A stretch of DNA of 7,348 bases from the NCBI GenBank assembly GCA_023457295.1, contig JAEWLZ010000135.1:1-7348 (forward strand). Direction: 5' to 3'. The stretch's first letter is position 1; every line of letters begins with the position of its first letter. Both the position numbers and the translations under genes were made by a program. The notes beneath the pieces are model-generated. The model was not told the origin of the DNA, ran no database searches, and worked only from the letters and a program-made list of their open reading frames with translations. This document shows positions 6,557 through 7,348 of the stretch, piece by piece. This stretch comes from Cyanobacteria bacterium OH_PDB_112. GTDB taxonomy: Bacteria > Cyanobacteriota > Vampirovibrionia > Gastranaerophilales > CAJFVJ01.

Positions 6557-6573
6557 AATAGTAAATGTTTCAA
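6544..6573 (-). promoter_or_regulatory. Sigma-70-type promoter of clpC
   Basis: Read on the minus strand, TTGAAA (6573-6568) is followed by an 18-nt spacer and TAGAAT (6549-6544), with TG directly before the -10. Transcription would start near 6537, leaving a leader of about 30 nt before the clpC ATG. The element fits entirely in the 71-nt gap after the TPR gene. No terminator precedes it, so clpC is probably expressed both from here and by read-through from upstream. Confidence 0.65.
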
Positions 6574-6578
6574 TCTGC

Positions 6579-7253
6579 TTAATAATTATTTATCAACTTT
6601 TTTAAAATTTTCTCAGCAGGCGTATGATAAGGGTTAAGCTCTAAAACACTTTTATAAGAATTTATGGCTTTTTGCAGGTCATTTTTACGCAAATATAATT
6701 CCCCAAGATGAAAATAAGCTTCATAATCCTGAGGAATCAAGCTTATTGATTTGTAAAAATACTCAAAAGCCAAATCCTCATAACCATTGTCCATTAACAC
6801 TCTTCCTATATATTTGTAAGACTCTATATTGCAATCCGCAAAAAAATCCTTTGCCCCTATAAGTTTGTGAGCAAAATCTGTTTGTCCTGCTTTAAAAAGA
6901 TAATTAAGAGTACTTTCAAGAAAATTTCTCACCTGTAAAAAAGTTGGAATTGCTTCAAGTTTTTGATCTAAAATTCCAAGAAGCACTTTCCCCCAAGATA
7001 TTGCTATATCTTCAGGGACAGAATACCATAATTTGCGAGCAGAAATTTTATCCCCTTTAAGGATTCTACACAAACCTTCCTGATAATACATTTTTTGTTC
7101 TGAAAAAAATTTTTCGGCAGAGTCATAATCCCTTGACTCTAAAAATAAAAAACCTAAATAATCAATAAGCTCAGGCGTGTCTTTAGCGCCTTGAAGAACC
7201 TCAAAATACTGTTTTTTCTCAAACAGCGCCTTTATTTCTTCTTTACTTAGCAA
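6579..7253 (-). CDS. Tetratricopeptide-repeat (TPR) protein of unknown role
   Basis: A 224-residue protein with no signal peptide or membrane helix, so probably cytoplasmic. The C-terminal part has two TPR units: a weaker one at about 145-176 (YIGRVLMDNGYEDLAFEYFY) and a canonical one at 179-208 (AYFHLGELYLRKNDLQKAIN, ending in LELNP). The N-terminal 140 residues are helical and may contain degenerate repeats, for example around 30-60 (ESRDYDSAEKFF). TPR folds bind other proteins, and nothing here names the partner. The start is TTG: an in-frame stop lies just upstream, the next Met is residue 55, and AAAGGA lies about 10 nt before it. It follows the preceding gene by 3 nt and precedes clpC by 71 nt with no terminator, so a link to protein quality control is possible but only suggested by position. 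Confidence 0.85.
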   Translation of the reverse strand: MLSKEEIKALFEKKQYFEVLQGAKDTPELIDYLGFLFLESRDYDSAEKFFSEQKMYYQEGLCRILKGDKISARKLWYSVPEDIAISWGKVLLGILDQKLEAIPTFLQVRNFLESTLNYLFKAGQTDFAHKLIGAKDFFADCNIESYKYIGRVLMDNGYEDLAFEYFYKSISLIPQDYEAYFHLGELYLRKNDLQKAINSYKSVLELNPYHTPAEKILKKLINNY

Positions 7254-7256
7254 AAA

Positions 7257-7348
7257 TTATTTGTCCTTTTGGATTTTAGTTATAGACGATTTTAATTTAT
7301 TTTGAATATCAGCAGGAACTTCTTTTTTATCTTTCATTAAGTTTGCGG
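7257..7348 (-). CDS. C-terminal fragment of an unidentified lysine-rich protein
   Basis: A minus-strand frame enters from the window edge and ends at TAA (7259-7257) after 29 visible codons, finishing VPADIQNKLKSSITKIQKDK. The tail is lysine-rich and probably helical. An internal ATG (seventh visible amino-acid group, MKDKKEVPAD) could start a 26-residue peptide, but no good ribosome site can be judged and the frame is open beyond the window, so a longer gene is more likely. The TPR gene starts 3 nt after its stop, and the ribosome site of that gene lies within its last codons, which supports a shared operon. I do not recognise the product. Confidence 0.55.
   Translation of the reverse strand, partial: ANLMKDKKEVPADIQNKLKSSITKIQKDK

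Noticed and set aside
6508..6578. CIRCE or CtsR operator upstream of clpC
   Set aside because: Neither TTAGCACTC-N9-GAGTGCTAA nor a GGTCAAA heptad repeat is present. The only dyad is the short AT-rich one over the -10 box.

Overview
The window is AT-rich (about one third G+C by eye) and densely packed with bacterial genes. The most informative sequence for taxonomy is ClpC: its N-terminal repeats and linker-proximal region closely resemble cyanobacterial ClpC. No photosynthesis gene is visible, and the electron-transfer flavoprotein (ETF) is of the type seen in anaerobes. Together these suggest a non-photosynthetic relative of Cyanobacteria (Melainabacteria/Vampirovibrionia, for example Gastranaerophilales). 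This is an inference from recalled family sequences, not from a search.

Layout. Positions 1-77 (minus) hold the first 25 codons of a small membrane protein, possibly NuoA. An AT-rich divergent spacer (78-324) separates it from a plus-strand operon: etfB (325-1113), etfA (1113-2123, one-base overlap) and thiG (2138-2911, 14-nt gap). A 15-bp hairpin with runs of A and T on both sides (2934-2975) can terminate transcripts from either direction. A second plus-oriented hairpin followed by T8 lies at 3099-3145. The rest is on the minus strand. Read in transcription order it runs: the 3' end of an unidentified gene (7348-7257), a TPR-repeat protein (7253-6579), clpC (6507-4033) with its own recognisable promoter, and a CDF-family zinc/cation exporter (4029-3148) that starts 3 nt after the clpC stop.

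How the genes fit together. EtfB and EtfA form the flavoprotein that moves electrons between NAD(H), acyl-CoA dehydrogenases or ferredoxin/quinone partners. ThiG makes the thiazole ring of thiamin and appears to be co-transcribed with them, although none of its usual partners (ThiS, ThiF, ThiO/ThiH) is in the window. ClpC is the unfoldase of the ClpCP protease and shares an operon with a metal exporter, so proteostasis and metal stress may be co-expressed. No mobile element, CRISPR array, tRNA or rRNA was seen. Most of the window is ordinary housekeeping sequence. The points worth a second look are the gene linkages, the dyad over the clpC -10 box, the repeat-encoded polyserine linker in ClpC, and the stretch between the two terminators.
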